From NCBI GenBank assembly GCA_945861845.1, contig CAMAWS010000186.1, forward strand, positions 1 through 6,727: DNA of 6,727 nucleotides, in the 5' to 3' direction. Positions within the stretch are counted from its first letter, which is position 1. Each line of letters begins with the position of its first letter. Of this stretch, positions 6,100 through 6,727 are shown piece by piece. Origin of the DNA: Candidatus Sulfopaludibacter sp. SbA3. Its GTDB lineage: Bacteria; Acidobacteriota; Terriglobia; 20CM-2-55-15. The notes beneath the pieces were generated by a model. That model had not been told where the DNA came from and searched no databases. It worked only from the letters and a program-made list of their open reading frames with translations. A program made the translations under genes and the position numbers.

Positions 6100-6727
6100 A
6101 TGAAACGCATATTTGTGTGCTTGGTTCTGCTGTGCCTGCCTCACTCCTCTAATCTTTTTTCGCAATCAGCGGGATTTGGAACGATTTCGGGAGTTGTTCA
6201 GGATCCGACCGGCGCTCGCGTTCCGGGCGCTGCGGTCAGTATCTCCAACGAATCCAGAGGCGTGGTCCGTACGCTGGTTTCGAACGAAGCCGGAGCCTTT
6301 TCGGCGTCGGCGCTTGTGCCTGCGCCCGGGTACACGGTCACTGTAAGGCTGGCAGGATTCCGGGACTACAATGCACGGAATATCGACCTTCAGGTCGGAC
6401 AGGAGATCGGCTTGGATGTGGTACTGGGTGTTGCAGGCACTGAGACCACCGTTGTTGTCGTGGAGTCAGCCCCTGTCGTAGATTCAACGAAAACGGAAGT
6501 CTCGCAGGTCGTCACATCCGCACAGATCCAGGAATTGCCAATCAATGGCCGGCGCGTCGACTCCTTTATCTTGTTGACGCCGGCGGCGGTACCAGACGGA
6601 ACTTTCGGTCTGGTCAGTTTCCGGGGTAATGCCGGTGGAAACTCCTTTCTGACGGACGGAAACGACACAACGAACCAGTTTTACAATGAGAATGCGGGTC
6701 GAACGCGGATATCTTCGCAAATCTCGC
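6100..6727 (+). CDS. Oar-like TonB-dependent receptor, N-terminal part (cut by window edge)
   Basis: Open from ATG 6100 to the end of the window, giving 209 residues of what is probably a protein of about 1000 or more. Residues 1-22 form a signal peptide (MKRIFVCLVLLCLPHSSNLF, then SQS). Residues about 27-112 form a carboxypeptidase-regulatory-like beta-sandwich (GTISGVVQDPTGARVPGAAV, ISNESRG, LAGFRDY, DVVLGVAG). From about 118 the TonB plug begins: VVDSTKTEVSQVVTSAQIQE, LPINGRRVDSFILLTPA, FRGNAGGNSFLTDGND, the usual order in this family. The mature protein should be a 22-stranded outer-membrane barrel that imports a substrate, often a glycan or peptide, with TonB energy. The substrate cannot be told from this part. 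No STN signalling domain lies between the signal peptide and the beta-sandwich. Position downstream of a sigma/anti-sigma pair suggests, but does not prove, joint regulation. Confidence 0.93.
   Translation, partial: MKRIFVCLVLLCLPHSSNLFSQSAGFGTISGVVQDPTGARVPGAAVSISNESRGVVRTLVSNEAGAFSASALVPAPGYTVTVRLAGFRDYNARNIDLQVGQEIGLDVVLGVAGTETTVVVVESAPVVDSTKTEVSQVVTSAQIQELPINGRRVDSFILLTPAAVPDGTFGLVSFRGNAGGNSFLTDGNDTTNQFYNENAGRTRISSQIS

Noticed and set aside
6113..6346. Small forward open frame near the receptor start
   Set aside because: It is in a different frame from the receptor. The receptor frame has the GGAGG site, a signal peptide and clear domains, while this Arg/Phe-rich translation has none.

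Overview
The window looks like part of an Acidobacteriota chromosome, or a close relative. GC content is moderate, roughly 55-60% by eye. The clearest clue is the right-edge gene: a TonB-dependent receptor whose signal peptide is followed directly by a carboxypeptidase-regulatory-like beta-sandwich and then an 'ELPINGR' plug segment. These Oar-like receptors are greatly expanded in Acidobacteriota. The taxonomic call is an inference, as there is no rRNA or other marker here. All convincing genes lie on the + strand, and no mobile element, CRISPR array, tRNA or rRNA was seen.

Left part (1-2302). The first ~108 bases appear to hold the 3' end of an upstream gene. It overlaps a small secreted protein of unknown function (99-686) that may be a degenerate relative of the zinc-dependent phospholipase C / S1-P1 nuclease fold. 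A 7-bp hairpin separates this from purH (737-2302), a complete bifunctional enzyme for the last two steps of IMP synthesis.

Middle part (2290-4365). A sigma70-like promoter sits at the end of purH. It drives a 666-residue exported protein made almost entirely of about 17 tetratricopeptide repeats. The promoter's -10 hexamer overlaps the most upstream ATG, so the start is placed at 2365.

Right part (4366-6727). A pyrimidine-rich intergenic stretch carries an imperfect 17/18-base tandem repeat and an ECF-type promoter-like sequence. Next comes an ECF sigma factor (4462-5094), followed 7 bases later by a membrane-anchored zinc-finger anti-sigma factor (5102-5962). About 140 bases further on is the Oar-like TonB-dependent receptor, cut by the window edge.

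The most interesting item is the anti-sigma factor. Its extracytoplasmic part is a thioredoxin/TlpA-like domain in which the CxxC redox site is replaced by Q-P-T-Q and the cis-proline appears lost. This suggests a redox fold reused as a sensing or binding module. The order sigma, anti-sigma, TonB receptor resembles FecI-FecR-FecA surface signalling. However, the receptor has no N-terminal signalling (STN) domain, so any link between the three would have to work differently.
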